The translations under genes and the position numbers were made by a program. Below the pieces are notes generated by a model. That model was not told where the DNA came from. It worked only from the letters and a program-made list of their open reading frames with translations, and made no database searches. A DNA stretch of 52,084 nt, from contig JABWCM010000031.1 of the NCBI GenBank assembly GCA_013360285.1, positions 1 through 52,084 on the forward strand. The letters are read 5' to 3'. Positions within the stretch are counted from its first letter, which is position 1. Each line of letters begins with the position of its first letter. Shown piece by piece: positions 26,430 to 35,820 of the stretch. The DNA comes from Myxococcales bacterium (GTDB taxonomy: Bacteria > Myxococcota_A > UBA9042 > JABWCM01).

Positions 26430-27248
26430 GTGACCAAAGACCAACTACAAACCTTGCTTCTGTTGGTACAAAGCGGCGCGTTGAGTGTGGATTCTGCGCT
26501 GGCACAACTGCAGGATTTTCCGGCTGCCGATTTGGGAATAGCCCAGTTGGATACCCATCGATCATTACGCTGTGGTTTTCCCGAGGTCATTTTGGCGGAC
26601 GGAAAAGATACGGACTCGTTGTTGCAAATCGTTGGGCGGTTTATCGAACATGGCCACAACATCCTGATCACACGGACGTCTGCCGAACAGCGGCAAACGT
26701 TGTGCGCGGCGTTTTCTCATTGGGCACCGATTGTGTATCCGCCGTCTACTCTTGTGGAAATCAGGCGTAGATCGGTTGCCATAACGGGGCGAGGGACCAT
26801 TGCGGTGGTGGCGGCTGGTACGGCTGATTTGCCGGTGGCCATGGAAGCCCGTATTACTGCGGAACGGATGGGCAATGTAGTGGAACAGTTCATCGACGTC
26901 GGAGTGGCCGGCCTGCACCGCATTTTGTCGATTCGAACGCGCCTGCGGGAAATGGCCGTCATCATTGTGGTAGCCGGCATGGACGCGGCGCTGCCGTCGG
27001 TGGTCGCGGGGCTTTTCGACAAACCCGTCATTGCTGTTCCCACCAGCGTGGGTTATGGCGCTAGTTTTGGCGGCATCGCTGCGCTTTTGGCGATGTTAAA
27101 TTCATGTGCGGCTGGGGTTACCGTTGTGAATATTGACAACGGTTTTGGGGCAGCCTATGCCGCATCGTTGATCAACCACAATCACCGGGCGCCGCTTTCT
27201 GCGTCGTTGACCGTACCACCCGAAAATGCTGAGGTGGACCCAACCTGA
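26430..27248 (+). CDS. larB: Nickel-pincer cofactor biosynthesis protein LarB
   Basis: The protein is 272 residues from a GTG preceded by GGGGAGAA. The C-terminal half is PurE-like: ITGRGTIAVVAAGTADLPVA, VIIVVAGMDAALPSVVAGL, VIAVPTSVGYGASFGGIAA and LNSCAAGVTVVNIDNGFGAA, all characteristic of LarB. LarB carboxylates and hydrolyses nicotinic acid adenine dinucleotide to start the pincer nucleotide of lactate racemase-type enzymes. larC follows after a gap filled by repeat copy B. No larE or larA is in the window. Confidence 0.93.
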   Translation: MTKDQLQTLLLLVQSGALSVDSALAQLQDFPAADLGIAQLDTHRSLRCGFPEVILADGKDTDSLLQIVGRFIEHGHNILITRTSAEQRQTLCAAFSHWAPIVYPPSTLVEIRRRSVAITGRGTIAVVAAGTADLPVAMEARITAERMGNVVEQFIDVGVAGLHRILSIRTRLREMAVIIVVAGMDAALPSVVAGLFDKPVIAVPTSVGYGASFGGIAALLAMLNSCAAGVTVVNIDNGFGAAYAASLINHNHRAPLSASLTVPPENAEVDPT

Positions 27249-27250
27249 CA

Positions 27251-27411
27251 AGGTGTGAAAAATAGCGGCACGGTTTGTGAATGGTGATTTTGAGGCAGCC
27301 TTGGTTTCGAAAAAAATCGGCGCCATGTTTCCGATATGACTTGGGTTTCTTTTAACCACGGGGACTCAAATCCCCGTGTCCAAGCCCGTCTCCAATTTTT
27401 TTCACAACCTC
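27251..27411. repeat. Imperfect palindromic intergenic element, copy B
   Basis: About 161 bp, filling the larB-larC gap. GGTGTGAAAAATAG on the left is inverted against GGTTGTGAAAAAAATTGG on the right (read from the other strand), and the arms align to a centre near 27331. The minus-strand core CAAGTCATATCGGAAACATG matches the other copies. An inner perfect hairpin (CACGGGGA, loop CTCAAA, TCCCCGTG) lies in the right arm. Read on the minus strand, the right arm aligns without gaps to copy D at roughly three quarters identity by eye. Confidence 0.85.
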
Positions 27412-27413
27412 CG

Positions 27414-28967
27414 ATGCTCCCGTTGTTTCGGGACTGGCATGTGCGTGAATCATTGAAAAAAGTCCTTTATATTGATTGCTTCAGTGGTGTGGCTGGAGAC
27501 ATGATGCTGGGAGCACTTCTCGATTTGGGTGTGTCGTTGGATCATGTTGTGTCAACCTTGGAAGGCCTGGGGTTGACCGGGTGGCGTATTTCGGTGACCA
27601 AAGGGGTTGTTCAAGGTATCGCCGGCACAGATGTTCATGTATTTGTCAACGGTCAACAGGAACGTACGCCGCATCACGATGTGTGGGGCGGTATTCCGAG
27701 CGCCGGCCCCGACGTTTTGTCGCCGGAGACTAAGAGTGGTGCGAAGGGGAGACGCGGAGTGTCGGATACACCGCTGATATTTCGTGATGCCGCGGCGCGC
27801 CACGCTTTTGTGCTCCCGCGTTACCCCATAGATCGGCGTGGTCATCGCGACGATGAACACCCTCATCCACGCACAGATCACAGTCATCATCATCATCATC
27901 ACCAGGAAGGAGGCATTGATTCATTACACGCTGGGTCTAGCAAAGGACACTCTGCCCCTCATCAACATGGGCGGACTTTCCCCGAGATTCGGAACCTGCT
28001 ACAGCAAAGTAATTTACCTGACAAAGTTCGTCATTTAGCGATTCGAACATTCACTTTGCTCGCGGAAGCAGAAGCCCATGTACACGGGACGAGTCCCGAT
28101 GAAGTTCATTTTCATGAAGTCGGGGCGGTGGATGCTATCATCGACATTGTTGGTGCGGCCACGGCACTGGTTGCACTCGATCCAGATGAAGTGGTGTGTG
28201 CACGGCCGCCATTGGGCAGGGGATTTGTGCAGTGTCAACACGGGCGATTTCCATTACCTTCGCCTGCGGTATTGGAGCTGCTGCGTGGTGTGCCCACGGT
28301 CGGCACCCGCCTCGAAGCCGAATTGGTGACCCCGACGGGAGCCGCGCTGGTGCGCGCGTTTTCTACACGGTTTGGCGACTTTCCACCGATGACCATTGAG
28401 CGTATTGGAATCGGGTTGGGGGATGCACGGTGGCCGGATCGGCCCAATGTGCTACGGCTTGTGGTGGGGTCCCAAGATATTGGAGACACCCAAGAGTGGA
28501 TTGTTGAGGCCAATATCGATGACATGTCACCCGAATGGGTGCCGCCGCTGCTGCAGAGCCTCCTTGATGCGGGAGCAAAAGATGTTTGGTGTACTCCCAC
28601 GCTCATGAAAAAAGGGCGACCGGGGTTTGTCGTTAGCGCCATCATTGACGAACAGTCGCGTTTTACGGTGACAAACACGTTGTTTCGCGAATCGACGACG
28701 ATTGGGTTGCGGACCTATCCGGTTAATCGCACAAAATTGCGACGCGAAAACGTATCGGTGGTGACGGATCTGGGACCGGTTAGCATTAAATTAGCGTTTG
28801 ACGGGCAACGAATAGTGAACGCGGCGCCGGAATTGGAGACCTGTTTGGCAGTGGCGCGAAATGCCGGTGTGGGTTTGCCCGACGTATTTCGATTGGCCAT
28901 GTTGGCTTTGCAACGTGATTTTCCCGTAGAACTTAACCGCACTGTGCTTTTTGAAGAAGGTGTTTAA
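27414..28967 (+). CDS. larC: Nickel insertion protein LarC with His-rich insert
   Basis: The ATG at 27414 gives 517 residues; a GTG at 27441 just before the conserved KKVLYIDCFSGVAGDMMLG is an alternative. The family features are the N-terminal strand just named, HFHEVGAVDAIIDIVGAA, TPTGAALVRAF, EANIDDMSPEW, DVWCTPTLMKKGRPG and ESTTIGLR. LarC is the CTP-dependent cyclometallase that inserts Ni into the pincer nucleotide. An insert near residues 140-185 is very His-rich, with six consecutive His, and suits Ni storage. Unlike the split LarC1/LarC2 of Lactiplantibacillus, this is one frame. The stop codon lies inside the 22-bp palindrome at 28959. Confidence 0.93.
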   Translation: MLPLFRDWHVRESLKKVLYIDCFSGVAGDMMLGALLDLGVSLDHVVSTLEGLGLTGWRISVTKGVVQGIAGTDVHVFVNGQQERTPHHDVWGGIPSAGPDVLSPETKSGAKGRRGVSDTPLIFRDAAARHAFVLPRYPIDRRGHRDDEHPHPRTDHSHHHHHHQEGGIDSLHAGSSKGHSAPHQHGRTFPEIRNLLQQSNLPDKVRHLAIRTFTLLAEAEAHVHGTSPDEVHFHEVGAVDAIIDIVGAATALVALDPDEVVCARPPLGRGFVQCQHGRFPLPSPAVLELLRGVPTVGTRLEAELVTPTGAALVRAFSTRFGDFPPMTIERIGIGLGDARWPDRPNVLRLVVGSQDIGDTQEWIVEANIDDMSPEWVPPLLQSLLDAGAKDVWCTPTLMKKGRPGFVVSAIIDEQSRFTVTNTLFRESTTIGLRTYPVNRTKLRRENVSVVTDLGPVSIKLAFDGQRIVNAAPELETCLAVARNAGVGLPDVFRLAMLALQRDFPVELNRTVLFEEGV

Positions 28968-28980
28968 ATATTTAAACACC
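28959..28980. promoter_or_regulatory. 22-bp perfect palindrome spanning the larC stop codon
   Basis: GGTGTTTAAATATTTAAACACC is perfectly self-complementary with no spacer and contains the larC TAA. It lies 33 bases before the start of the LolA-like gene and just upstream of its ribosome-binding site. The AT-rich centre and lack of a T-run argue against a terminator. A dimeric regulator operator controlling the following operon fits best. Confidence 0.6.
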
Positions 28981-29012
28981 CTCGAAGAGACCGACATATA
29001 GGAGAACCGCGT

Positions 29013-29789
29013 ATGGTCAGATATTGGTTGCTTATTGGGATGTTCATAACCCTTGGTTTTCCATGGATGGTATACGGCCAAAGTGATCCGACTGCTGAAG
29101 ACATCATCGACAAAATGCTTGCTGAAGGGCAGTTGGGGGTTCAAAGTGGTGAATCTCGACTACGTATGGTTATTCGTAACAAAGACGGCAAAGTACGCGA
29201 ACGTCAGATTTTGTCGAAGAGCGACAAGAAAGACGGGCTGAGGAGAAACAGAATTGAATTTCTTGAGCCCGCGGACGTGAAGGGGTCCACTTTGTTGCTT
29301 CTCGAACAACGTGGTGAGCGTGATCTTCAATACCTGTATCTGCCGGCACTCAAAAAAACGAGGCGAATTACTGGTAACGCGAAAAACGGTAGTTTTATGG
29401 GTTCGGATTTCACCTACGCCGATATGGAAAATCGCGACGCCAAAGTGGGAACGAAGGTTCGCAAGGCCGATGAAACGGTGTCTGGGCAGGACTGTTATCG
29501 TATCGAGACCACCGGAGCGGATGCCGACAGTGAGTATTCGCGTGTGGATCTGTGGATTCACCGAACGTTGTATCTTCCCATCAAGATTGAGTTTTATGAT
29601 TTAAAGGGCGGATTGGTGAAGGTGTTGGCCACAAACAAAATCGAGACGAAAGACAACAAAAAAATCATTACTGAAATGACACTCAAAAATGTCCAGACCG
29701 GATCACAAACCACGCTATACGTGGATTCAATCCAATTTGGCACTACGTTTCCGGATTCGATCTTTGACAAAGAGACGCTGGCTCGGTGA
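29013..29789 (+). CDS. LolA-like outer-membrane lipoprotein-sorting protein
   Basis: The protein is 258 residues with GGAGA before the ATG and a signal peptide ending MVYGQS. The sequence matches the LolA-like family that COG2834 covers: AEDIIDKMLAEG, RRNRIEFLEPADVKGSTLLL, LPALKKTRRITGNAKNGSFM, GSDFTYADMENRDAKVG, DLWIHRTLYLPIKIEFYD. These periplasmic proteins often accompany RND/MMPL exporters and DUF1302-like barrels. Here only the barrel gene follows, overlapping by four bases; no transporter is in the window. A role in moving lipid or lipoprotein cargo to the outer membrane is inferred. Confidence 0.9.
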   Translation: MVRYWLLIGMFITLGFPWMVYGQSDPTAEDIIDKMLAEGQLGVQSGESRLRMVIRNKDGKVRERQILSKSDKKDGLRRNRIEFLEPADVKGSTLLLLEQRGERDLQYLYLPALKKTRRITGNAKNGSFMGSDFTYADMENRDAKVGTKVRKADETVSGQDCYRIETTGADADSEYSRVDLWIHRTLYLPIKIEFYDLKGGLVKVLATNKIETKDNKKIITEMTLKNVQTGSQTTLYVDSIQFGTTFPDSIFDKETLAR

Positions 29790-31408
29790 AATTGTTTGAA
29801 AGACCTACAAGTTCCGGCCGCATTGGATTTGCCGCGGGATCCAATCGTGTGTGTGGATGGGTGCAAATTGCCCGTTGGGTGGCCGTGTGTATATCGGCGA
29901 CGTGTATTGTAGGGTGGGTGGGGTCGATCATATTGGGACAAAGTGTTCCGTTGATTCGCAACGCATTTGCCGATGTAGACCCAGACACCCTATTGATTGT
30001 TGACGACGCAAACAACTCCATTTCTGGGCCGGCACCGTTTGTTGGCTCATTTTGGTTTCGCGGTAAATTAACAAGTGAATTTGCCGTTGACACGGAATTT
30101 GCTGGTGAACCGGAAAGTGTGTTTCGCAGCAACCAACGCCTGTGGCTTAGCGCTGAGGCGGAGCTGGCTGAAGATTTGAAAGCGCAAGTATCTGGGCGTT
30201 TGTCGTGGCAGACTTGGATTTCTCAGGAAACGAATGCCAGGTATACATTGTATCCGGAGCTTCGTGACTCGTGGCTGTCGTGGTCGGGAGTGCCGTGGCT
30301 TCCGATTTCGGTGGGTTATCAGACGTGGTCTTTTGGAGCGTCTGATTTTTTTGCGCCCACGGATCAAATCAATCCTCGTGATTATCGGGACGGAATCGGT
30401 GCGTCGCTTGAGACGACGAAAGTCCCGGTCTTGGGAGTGAACGTCGATTTTTTGCCGTTGGCACCCACCTTTCGACTTTCCGTTGCTTGGATCCCGTTTT
30501 TTGAGCCTGACAGAGTGTTCCTGTTTGGTGATGACTTTGGGTTATTTGGTCCGGGTACATCGCCGCCACCTTCTGCTGCATTTTCAGGCATGTCGGAGTT
30601 GTCGCAACGTTTGTCACCGGTGTTGGTGGAAGCACTTCAGCCAATTTTTCTGGGTACTGACAAATCTGATGAGTCCCCCGGGGCATCGACTGTGGGTGTA
30701 AAGATGTCGAGTACATTGGGCGATGTAGACATTTCTTTACATTACCTCTTCGGTTGGGACCGGACTCCTGTTTTTCGCGTCGATCCGGCACTGACAACCC
30801 TATTTGCCGTGATGTCCCCGGGTGCTACGCTCACTCCGGAGGTCATTGGTTTGTTTACGGACATCCAGTCAGGAAAGTTGAATCCGTTTGGTTTGTTTTC
30901 GAGTTCTTACGAACGTTTACATCTTGTCGGTGCCGATGTGACGTTTCCGATTTGGGAATTCGGCTTAAGGCTCGAAGCGGCATATCAGCCGTCAAAAGTG
31001 TTATACACGCGCGAATTTACTTCGATTTCCCGGCCAACGTTGGTTGGCATAATGGGGATCGATTATTCTTGGGGGACCACTTTTATGGCATCGGTCGAAT
31101 TATCTTACCGTCGCATTTTCGATTTTCCGGCTAAAACATCAATTTATCTCGGGGAAATTGATGAACTGCGGTTGGCGGGGCTCTTTACGCTTCGTCTGTT
31201 TGATTTCGATGCATTGGAGATACAGTTGGGAGCGATGGCCGGACTCCTGCGTCTCGAAGTCGTGTTGTTGCCGCAAGTCGCGTATCGATTTACCGATGCT
31301 CACCGAATTGCGCTGGGGGCTCGTATCTTTGATGGTTTAAATAACACTTTGGCTGCCTTATATGACGACAATGACGAGTTGTTTGTCGCATATGAGTGGA
31401 GCTTTTAA
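29786..31408 (+). CDS. Outer-membrane beta-barrel partner of the LolA-like protein (DUF1302-like)
   Basis: The protein is 540 residues from a GTG whose bases overlap the upstream TGA (GTGA). A signal-like hydrophobic stretch (VAVCISATCIVGWVGSIIL) is preceded by a long basic n-region. The body is strand-rich with aromatic girdles (LRDSWLSWSG, VGYQTWSFGASDFFAPTDQI, NPRDYRDG) and ends YEWSF with a terminal Phe. The segment FGASDFFAPTDQINPRDYRD resembles DUF1302-type barrels, as does the pairing with a LolA-like gene. It is probably an outer-membrane export or lipid-handling channel. Confidence 0.86.
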   Translation: MKLFERPTSSGRIGFAAGSNRVCGWVQIARWVAVCISATCIVGWVGSIILGQSVPLIRNAFADVDPDTLLIVDDANNSISGPAPFVGSFWFRGKLTSEFAVDTEFAGEPESVFRSNQRLWLSAEAELAEDLKAQVSGRLSWQTWISQETNARYTLYPELRDSWLSWSGVPWLPISVGYQTWSFGASDFFAPTDQINPRDYRDGIGASLETTKVPVLGVNVDFLPLAPTFRLSVAWIPFFEPDRVFLFGDDFGLFGPGTSPPPSAAFSGMSELSQRLSPVLVEALQPIFLGTDKSDESPGASTVGVKMSSTLGDVDISLHYLFGWDRTPVFRVDPALTTLFAVMSPGATLTPEVIGLFTDIQSGKLNPFGLFSSSYERLHLVGADVTFPIWEFGLRLEAAYQPSKVLYTREFTSISRPTLVGIMGIDYSWGTTFMASVELSYRRIFDFPAKTSIYLGEIDELRLAGLFTLRLFDFDALEIQLGAMAGLLRLEVVLLPQVAYRFTDAHRIALGARIFDGLNNTLAALYDDNDELFVAYEWSF

Positions 31409-31423
31409 TGTCAAAGGGAATCC

Positions 31424-32140
31424 ATGGAAATCCGTAAAAATCGCCGTAATAATGAAACAAGAGCGGTCAAAATTCACACAAACTACCTCGAAATGCCGGA
31501 TGGTAGTGCATTGATAGAATTTGGACGCACACGCGTTGTGTGTGCGGTGTCTCTTGAAGAAAGAGTCCCGCCGTTTCTGGTAGGCAAGAACGAGGGATGG
31601 TTGACCGCGGAATATTCGCTGATGCCGGGTTCGACCCGCCCAAGGGCCGACCGCGAGAGCAGCAAAGGCAAAATCAGCGGCCGTACTCATGAGATTCAAC
31701 GCCTCATCGGTCGTAGTTTGCGGTCGGTAGTGAACATGAAGGCGTTGGGGTCACGTACAGTATGGGTCGACTGCGATGTACTGTCGGCCGATGGGGGAAC
31801 GAGAACAGCAGCAATTACAGGCGCCTATGTGGCGCTTGTTTTGGCTGGTCGCCAATGGGTGCGACGGGGACTCATCGCTGAGTTGCCAATAACTCAACAA
31901 GTAGCAGCGGTCAGTGTTGGCACGGTTGCCCAGCAGTTGTTACTGGATTTGGAATACGCCGAAGATTCGATTGCCGACGTCGATATGAATGTTGTCATGT
32001 TGGGAAACGGTGAGCTGATCGAAGTGCAGGGAACGGCTGAAAATCGTCCGTTTTCTCGCAGTACGCTGGATCAAATGATGGATTTGGCCCAGTCCGGTAT
32101 TCAAAAATTGTTTAGTGTCCAATCAGAAGCGCTCGCGTGA
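31424..32140 (+). CDS. rph: Ribonuclease PH
   Basis: The protein is 238 residues, the normal length, with AAGGGAA before the ATG. The family motifs are complete: [69 protein letters not shown] and [20 protein letters not shown]. It trims tRNA 3' ends by phosphorolysis. The usual rdgB partner does not follow; instead a long intergenic region with DnaA boxes begins. Confidence 0.96.
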   Translation: MEIRKNRRNNETRAVKIHTNYLEMPDGSALIEFGRTRVVCAVSLEERVPPFLVGKNEGWLTAEYSLMPGSTRPRADRESSKGKISGRTHEIQRLIGRSLRSVVNMKALGSRTVWVDCDVLSADGGTRTAAITGAYVALVLAGRQWVRRGLIAELPITQQVAAVSVGTVAQQLLLDLEYAEDSIADVDMNVVMLGNGELIEVQGTAENRPFSRSTLDQMMDLAQSGIQKLFSVQSEALA

Positions 32141-32598
32141 TTTTTTAGTCAGCCGGATGTGGATGGTTTGGAGTGCGAAAGAGTCGTCATTCTATCTCTT
32201 GACCGTTGTGTTCCATTACCGTACAATTCGCACCCGCTTATTAATCAGAAAGTTATCCACAGACTGACTCTCACCTGTGTACAAATGTGCCGGTTTTGGA
32301 TTGTCAACTCCTTTTGTTTACTGGCACACAAGGGGGCGTTTTCGTGGCACTCCCCTGTGGATAACCTGTGGACAATGTGTGATTTCCCGGCCAACCAACG
32401 CGTAACCATGGAGTATTGTGGGCATGCGATGAACCATTCGGCGGTCTCGCTGCGACTCCTGGTGAGAAATCCGGGATAAGTCGGATCGAATTATTAAGCT
32501 ATTGATTTTTATTAACGAAGTTGTCCGGTAAGGGCTATGTTTGCAAAAAACGTGAAGCGGAGGGCTCCGTTAAAGGTTTTGTTGCAGGAAAATCGGGG
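32141..32598. other. 458-base intergenic region with a DnaA-box cluster, candidate replication origin
   Basis: Two perfect DnaA 9-mers are visible: TTATCCACA at 32253-32261 and its complement TGTGGATAA at 32356-32364. One-mismatch boxes lie at 32276-32284 (TGTGTACAA) and 32367-32375 (TGTGGACAA), the latter two bases from its perfect neighbour. An AT-rich stretch that could unwind lies at 32489-32517. No gene is seen here. dnaA, dnaN and gidA are not in the window, so origin function is inference. Confidence 0.5.
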
Positions 32599-35314
32599 CT
32601 AGTTGCTTTTGGCCTTTTCGATCCACTTGGGAATGTACTGGTCATCCGGGGTTAGCGATTTAGCTTTCGTGAAGTACTTGAGGGCCAACTCGTTATTGCC
32701 TGCTTTAAGCGCTCCGATTCCCAACTTAACGAGTTTTTTTGACTCCTCTTCTTTGGAACTGTCGGACGATTCGTTGGTTTTTTCCGTGGAGGTTTTGGAG
32801 GCCGCGGCCTTGTCTGCTGCCGCTTTCTCCGCCGCTGCTTTTTTGTCTGCTGCCGCTTTCTCCGCCGCTGCTTTTTTGTCTGCTGCCGCTTTCTCCGCCG
32901 CTGCTTTTTTTTGCGAGAGCTTCTTTTTCTGCTGCGCTCTTTTCCACGGTCACGGTGGTGGTTGTTTTCTTTTCGGCCGCCGCTTTCTCTGCAGCAGCCT
33001 TTTTATCGGCCGCCGCTTTCTCTGCAGCAGCCTTTTTATCGGCCGCCGCTTTCTCCGCTGCTGCTTTCTCCGCTGCTGCTTTCTCTGCCGCCGCTTTCTC
33101 TGCCGCCGCTTTCTCCGCTGCTGCTTTCTCTGCCGCTGCTGCCGCTGCTGCCGCTTCCGCTTCGGCCGTCGTACCGGCTGCTCCTGCCGCCTCCTCCGCC
33201 GCTTTTTCTGCCTCCGCTGCTGCCGCCGCTTCCGCCGCCGCGGCTTGTTCGGCCGCCAGTTTTTCCGCCGCCGCTTTTTCCGCCGCCGCTTTTTCCGCTG
33301 CGGCTACGGCTGCAAGGCCAGCAGTGGCGTCGGGAAAATTGGGAGCCGCCACCAGGGCATTCTCAAATGCGGTACGCGCCGCCGGGAGCATTCCGTCCTG
33401 CAGTGCTTGTTTTCCTTGGCCCACCAACGTCTTTGCTTTCTCCAGCCCCTCACGTTGTGCTTTTTGTTCCGGCGTTTCTACAGGTGTTTCAGGAGTCGTC
33501 GAAGTTTCCGGTTTGACCTCGCCTGACGTTGTGCCTGATGACGACTTCGTCGTGTCATCGTCTTTGTCTCCGGAGAACAACATAACCGCGAGCAATACAA
33601 CGACGGCGACTACAACAACTGCAATAACCGCCGTACGTGATGTTTTTTTCGGCTCAGTTGTTGCAAATGGATCCTCCTCGGCGGCACTAGAGGTCGCGGC
33701 TCCGGCGCTAAACCACTTTTCGAGGTCATCTGCCCCATCACCGGTTTTTGTTTGTGCCGCAGATTTGGATGGTGTTGGTGCTGTTTCGGCGGCTTTAGGG
33801 ATAGGTTCCTTGGGTAAGGCGGTCAGAGGCACAATCGTAGACGCCACCGCTGCGCTTTTTTCCTCAGCAGGCGCTTTAACAGTTTCCTCTGCCGGTTTAT
33901 GCGCAATCTCAAGAACAGTTGTAGGACGTAGCTCTTCGTCCGATGGTGTTGTCGGCTCGGGTTCCGGCGCGGGCACCAACTTTAACACTGTAGTCTTTTC
34001 TTCTATCGGTTGTTCTACTTTTTCTTCGGATTTTGGGGAACCTTCGACAAATGAACGGAGTTCATTCTTTGCGTCAAACACTGCCGTCGCATGACGTTTC
34101 GTATCGTCTTCGGGCGAAATAGAGACTGCCGGCGCCGATTCGGGTGCTTTTTCCTTCATCGGCTCGGAAGTGGGTGCAGACATCGCAACAACCGTCGTCG
34201 TTGTCGCTTCGGACGCTGCCGATTGCTCCGGTGCCGAACTGCCCACCGTCGATGTCATCGCGTCGATGTCGTCTTCGTCCTGCATCGCCGTAAGTGCGGC
34301 GCCGAGTCCAGAGAATACGAGCGTACCATGCTTTTTAGGCGTGATGTCTTCGGCGGAGGCCGGTTCGTACGTACCGGATGCTCCCACGCCGACGATGTAG
34401 CTTGCAGCAGCTCCACCAACCGCCCGGTCACTCAGCGCTGCGCCGGTATCGGTAAACGATGCGTCTGGAAAGTGCTCGTCGCGAAGTTGTTCAATAATTG
34501 CAACTAGTTCTGCGCCGTTTTGGAATCTTTTTCGCGGATCTTTTTCAACGGCCCGCAAAACGACTTTTTCGTACTCGGAAATTTTGTCCACACCCGGCTT
34601 AACAAGGTGTAACGGCAGCGGTTTTTCATAAATCTGCCGTTTCAAAGTGGTAGCAATACGGCTCGAAACGAATGGTGCTTTGCCGGTCACCATGACGTAC
34701 AGAAGAATTCCAAACGAATAGAAGTCGCTCTTGATATCCGCCCCTTTAGCTTGGCAAACTTCAGGCGCCATGTATTCCGCATTACCGAAGAAAATTTCGT
34801 CCTTCTGGGCCGGATTATACAACGGCATTAATCGATTCAGCCCAAATCCGTACAAAATGGCGGCTTCTCCACCATCGGCGCCCTCTACTAGGCCGATGTT
34901 GGCGGGGCTGATATCAAAGTGAGTCTCACCGACTGATTCCGCTGCTTCAAGTGCGAGTGCGACCTGGTGGGCAATGTCCAAAATCCGGTCGATTGGCAGG
35001 CCGGGTTTTGACTTCAGAACGTCAGAAAGGCGTTGGTGCGGAGCGGGTCCCCAGATAAGATAAGGTCGCCCATCGGGAGCGATGCCGGAATCGACAAGCG
35101 TGCCCACCGAGCGGACCCCTGTCGCAGCCACGGAACGTGCCGCTCGAATGGCTTCGTCCAGTTCTGGTCCACCACCTTTATATCGGTCGCTCAGAAGGGT
35201 CGCGATCAAACGTTCGCCATCTGCCGCCCGTGTTGCCCAACAAGTCTCACCGATATGAGATTCGCTGATTACTTCGACACTGAGATAGTGAGTTCCCAGG
35301 TTCCGCTCGGTCAT
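32599..35314 (-). CDS. Membrane pseudokinase with Ala/Glu/Lys-rich periplasmic stalk and TPR tail, disrupted by one-base frameshift
   Basis: Translation from the ATG at 35314 gives a PknB-like domain (residues about 10-270) lacking key residues: IATLLS replaces VAIK, no Gly-rich loop is present and YGFG replaces DFG, although HFDISPAN keeps the catalytic-loop Asp and Asn. A transmembrane helix (AVIAVVVVAVVVLLAVMLF) sits near 558-580. A long AAAEK-type repeat helix like TolA follows. At an A8 run (32905-32912) the frame shifts and would stop at 32726 after a low-complexity tail. Removing one A restores AAADKKAAAEK repeats and then a TPR-like end (IGALKAGNNELALKYFTKAK) stopping at 32599. It is probably a signalling or scaffold protein rather than an active kinase. 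Confidence 0.85.
32815..32912 (-). repeat. 33-bp tandem repeat (three units) ending in an A8 slippage tract
   Basis: Two identical 33-base units (32815-32847, 32848-32880) and a third (32881-32912) encode AAADKKAAAEK-type repeats on the minus strand. The first two end in six T on the + strand; the third ends in eight T (32905-32912). Seven would keep the reading frame. This is the exact point where the pseudokinase frame breaks. Confidence 0.9.
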
Positions 35315-35820
35315 CCGTGCACCCTGTGTTGTTGACGATTGGCTTCGGGATTGCCTTTTAGCACACCGGAGTTTTGGCACGTTGTGCCCGAAGTTCAATC
35401 TGGCAAAGTGACCCAAATCCTACGACTTGTTTTGGAGCCGCAGGTTGGCTCGACAAATATGTCTTGACGCATCGTAGGATCGAAATTTAACAACTGTCGG
35501 TAACTGTTGGAGAAATCCACACCGACATACGACCGCGCAATGTTAGCCAATGACCTCGTTTTTTGCAACTGCGACCGGCGGGGTTCTCCACAGCATGGTT
35601 GCAATGACTCAGTTTGGATTGCCACGAGTGTTATCCACAGCAGAGGACCGACGGTGGGTTTCAGCCGTTCCCATCACGTCAACATTGGACGACTCAGCAC
35701 CGGGATCTTACAGAAGGAATTGTTGTTCTCATTCCGGTCTGATGCGGGTGGCATGTCGGAAATCGTCGCGTTGGCCGCGTTGTTGTAGTATCTTCGATTG
35801 GTTAATAGCGTGAGGTCGTA
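35315..35820. other. 506-base divergent intergenic region with another DnaA box
   Basis: No convincing gene is seen. TTATCCACA at 35631-35639 is a perfect DnaA box, and TTCTCCACA at 35584-35592 is one mismatch away. The region must also hold the promoters for the pseudokinase (-) and for the oxidoreductase operon (+), whose ribosome-binding GAGGT is at 35812-35816. Confidence 0.45.

Noticed and set aside
32739-34094. Long Ala/Ser-rich + strand frame of about 450 residues
   Set aside because: It is the mirror of the AAAEK repeats of the pseudokinase; composition is an artefact of the repetitive GCN/GAR codons.
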